Positions 62,606 through 64,000 of a DNA stretch of 64,000 nt are shown in pieces. The stretch is taken from contig NZ_JABBGJ010000013.1 in assembly GCF_012927345.1 (NCBI RefSeq), positions 1-64,000 on the forward strand, given 5' to 3'. Made by a program: the position numbers and the translations under genes. The notes under the pieces were generated by a model, which saw nothing but the letters and a program-made list of their open reading frames with translations, ran no database searches and was not told the origin of the DNA. The DNA is from Paraburkholderia polaris. GTDB lineage: Bacteria > Pseudomonadota > Gammaproteobacteria > Burkholderiales > Burkholderiaceae. Within the stretch, counting starts at the first letter, position 1. Each line of letters opens with the position of its first letter.

Positions 62606-64000
62606 ATCGCGTCCTCATTGCATCGGAGCAATTCGGCGTTCGCCGTCTGTGTTGCGGAATCGGAGATGGGTCCGGTATCGTCACGCGCGATCATGATTTC
62701 AACCAAGGCTGCTCCTGAGCAGTCGAGTGCCTTGCGGAAAGCACCTGCAAGTTGTGAAGCGTGCTCCACTCGCCACGCCTCAAGACCAAAGCTTTTCGCG
62801 ATCTCCGCATACGCCGGCGAGTACGGCTTGCCGTCGGGCAACGAAAAATCCCGTTCAACGGATCTACTGCCCGTTGCATCCGCGCCGCTCTGAACGAATG
62901 CGGGTCCGCTGTAGTTGTAGACGACGTACACCACTGGAATGCTGTGCATCACGCAGACGGCGATTTCCTGCATTGATTGCAGAAAGTCGATGTCTTCGAC
63001 GATGCACGCCACCTGCCTCGCCGGCATCGCGAGCTTGGCGCCAATGGAGGCAGGCACGGCCCAGCCCGTTTCGGCCCGGTTTCCGGAGGAAAGATAAGTC
63101 CGTGGCATATGCACCGCAAAACTCTGCTTCGCGACAGCTTGCACGCCGCCGGCGCCCACCACCACGAGCGCATCCCGCTGCAGGACTTTACGCAGTTCGA
63201 TCATGGGACGCTGCGAGCGGATCAGGTTGTCACGCGTGCCGTCGCGCTCAGCCAATACTGCTATCCAATTACGCCGCATGTCTCGCATCTGCTCGAGGAA
63301 GTCCAGACGCCGCACTTGTACCGCGCGACGCACCTTTAGTGGCATCGCCTCTTTAAGATCCACTAACGCGCTCTTCGCGTCCGCGACAATCCCCACTTCG
63401 ACGGCATGCCGCATTCCGATCTCGCTCTGCTCGATATCGATCTGAATCATCCGCGCAAACGGTGACTTTGCGGCATGACCGGACCGTTTGTGAACGTCGG
63501 GCAGGTCCGACAGCCGGCAACCAATCACCAGCACGACATCCGCTCTCTCGAGCAACGCATTGGCGCAAGTGCTGCCAGTCTGTCCGACTACGCCGCCGTC
63601 GAGCGGATGCTCAGCCGGAATCACGCCATAGCCGTTCCCCGCGGTGACGATCGGTGCGGACAACTTCTCCGCTAGCGATAGGAGGTCGAGCGTGGCATCG
63701 GCGCTGATCACACCGCCCCCGGCGACGATCAACGGCCGCTCAGCGTTGGAGAGCATCCGTAATGCTTGCGCAATGCTTTCCCCATCGCCCTTCAGGCGCT
63801 CGACCGTTGAGCGGAAAGACTGCGACTCTGAAGCCGCTTCGGTCGATTCCCGTTGCACATTGAGCGGTACCTCGAGATGAACCGGGCCAGGACGTCCGCC
63901 GCTTGCCGCTTCGAATGCGAGGCGAAGAAGCCCCGGCAATTCAGCACACTCACTCGCACTCAGGCGTTGCTTGCTCCACGCCGCGCCGTTCTCCGACACC
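62602..64000 (-). CDS. ThDP-dependent enzyme, acetolactate-synthase-like (5' end outside window)
   Basis: The last 465 codons of a ThDP enzyme: a central domain (RPLIVAGGGVISADATLDLL) and a C-terminal pyrophosphate domain (VVVGAGGVQAVAKQSF, later PVVYVVYNYSGPAF). The N-terminal domain with the activating Glu lies beyond base 64000. The GDG...NN ThDP motif is altered to EDI...NY, keeping only the Asp, so cofactor binding may differ or be lost. It may cleave or carboligate a 2-oxo acid in this cluster. It is the first visible gene of the operon. Confidence 0.8.
   Translation of the reverse strand, partial: VSENGAAWSKQRLSASECAELPGLLRLAFEAASGGRPGPVHLEVPLNVQRESTEAASESQSFRSTVERLKGDGESIAQALRMLSNAERPLIVAGGGVISADATLDLLSLAEKLSAPIVTAGNGYGVIPAEHPLDGGVVGQTGSTCANALLERADVVLVIGCRLSDLPDVHKRSGHAAKSPFARMIQIDIEQSEIGMRHAVEVGIVADAKSALVDLKEAMPLKVRRAVQVRRLDFLEQMRDMRRNWIAVLAERDGTRDNLIRSQRPMIELRKVLQRDALVVVGAGGVQAVAKQSFAVHMPRTYLSSGNRAETGWAVPASIGAKLAMPARQVACIVEDIDFLQSMQEIAVCVMHSIPVVYVVYNYSGPAFVQSGADATGSRSVERDFSLPDGKPYSPAYAEIAKSFGLEAWRVEHASQLAGAFRKALDCSGAALVEIMIARDDTGPISDSATQTANAELLRCNEDAI

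Noticed and set aside
1..64000. CRISPR arrays, tRNA and rRNA genes
   Set aside because: I looked for regular direct repeats with spacers and for tRNA/rRNA-like sequence and saw none; without a search tool a divergent small RNA could still be missed.

Overview
The window comes from a high-GC betaproteobacterium of the Burkholderiaceae, most likely Paraburkholderia, Caballeronia or a close relative. The basis is codon use, a cepacian-like exopolysaccharide locus, DJ-1/AraC (GlxA-type) regulators next to it, ArgT-type arginine catabolism, and IS66/IS110/IS6 remnants. The genus is inferred from gene content, not from a marker gene.

Layout. (1) 1-363: the end of a dTDP-rhamnose operon (rfbC 3' end, then rfbD cut off after about 70 codons). 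(2) 513-17348, all on the minus strand: a Wzy-dependent exopolysaccharide operon read from manC through the initiating transferase, Wza, Wzb, Wzc, two GT4 enzymes, Wzy, a GT2, an acyltransferase and Wzx to a pyruvyltransferase, with a PslG-like hydrolase last. (3) 17.4-28.3 kb: a regulatory and scar region with a second, isolated rfbC, galU, three paralogous GlxA-type regulators, a small membrane protein, small hypothetical genes and IS66/IS110 remnants. (4) 28.7-31.3 kb: a LysR regulator, an aldo/keto reductase and an SDR fragment. (5) 31.7-46.9 kb: a catabolic island with arginine-pyruvate transaminase (AruH), 2-ketoarginine decarboxylase (AruI), a KauB/PuuC-like aldehyde dehydrogenase, an NDP-forming acyl-CoA ligase, acyl-CoA dehydrogenase, EtfAB, a crotonase-fold enzyme, a betainyl-CoA-type thioesterase and a TetR regulator. 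(6) 47.5-57.8 kb: PucR regulator, DUF917 protein, hydantoinase A-like protein, polyamine-type ABC transporter and porin. (7) 57.8-58.3 kb: IS6 transposase and ParB fragments. (8) 58.5-64.0 kb: an HpsN-type dehydrogenase and a GMC oxidoreductase / TIM-barrel isomerase / ThDP-enzyme operon cut by the window edge.

Two regulatory observations tie genes together. First, the three GlxA-type genes share a promoter block: a GCCAAC-N2-GTTGGC palindrome exactly 113 nt from each start codon, with a CTTATGTACGAT-like -10 region 45 nt nearer the gene. The same block, with the same 45-nt spacing, lies at 17886-17944 facing the exopolysaccharide operon. Second, TTGAAC-N4-GTTCAA dyads lie in the control regions of the TetR gene, of the divergent crotonase and etf/aruI operons, and of the thioesterase/aldehyde dehydrogenase operon. 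This suggests one regulon that could take arginine through 4-guanidinobutyrate and then through CoA thioesters; no guanidinobutyrase gene is visible here.

The window also carries many gene scars: truncated rfbD, a broken M14 deacylase, ABC-transporter fragments fused by deletion, truncated MarC, SDR and FAD-oxidase tails, and IS and ParB pieces. These point to repeated deletion and recombination around intact operons.
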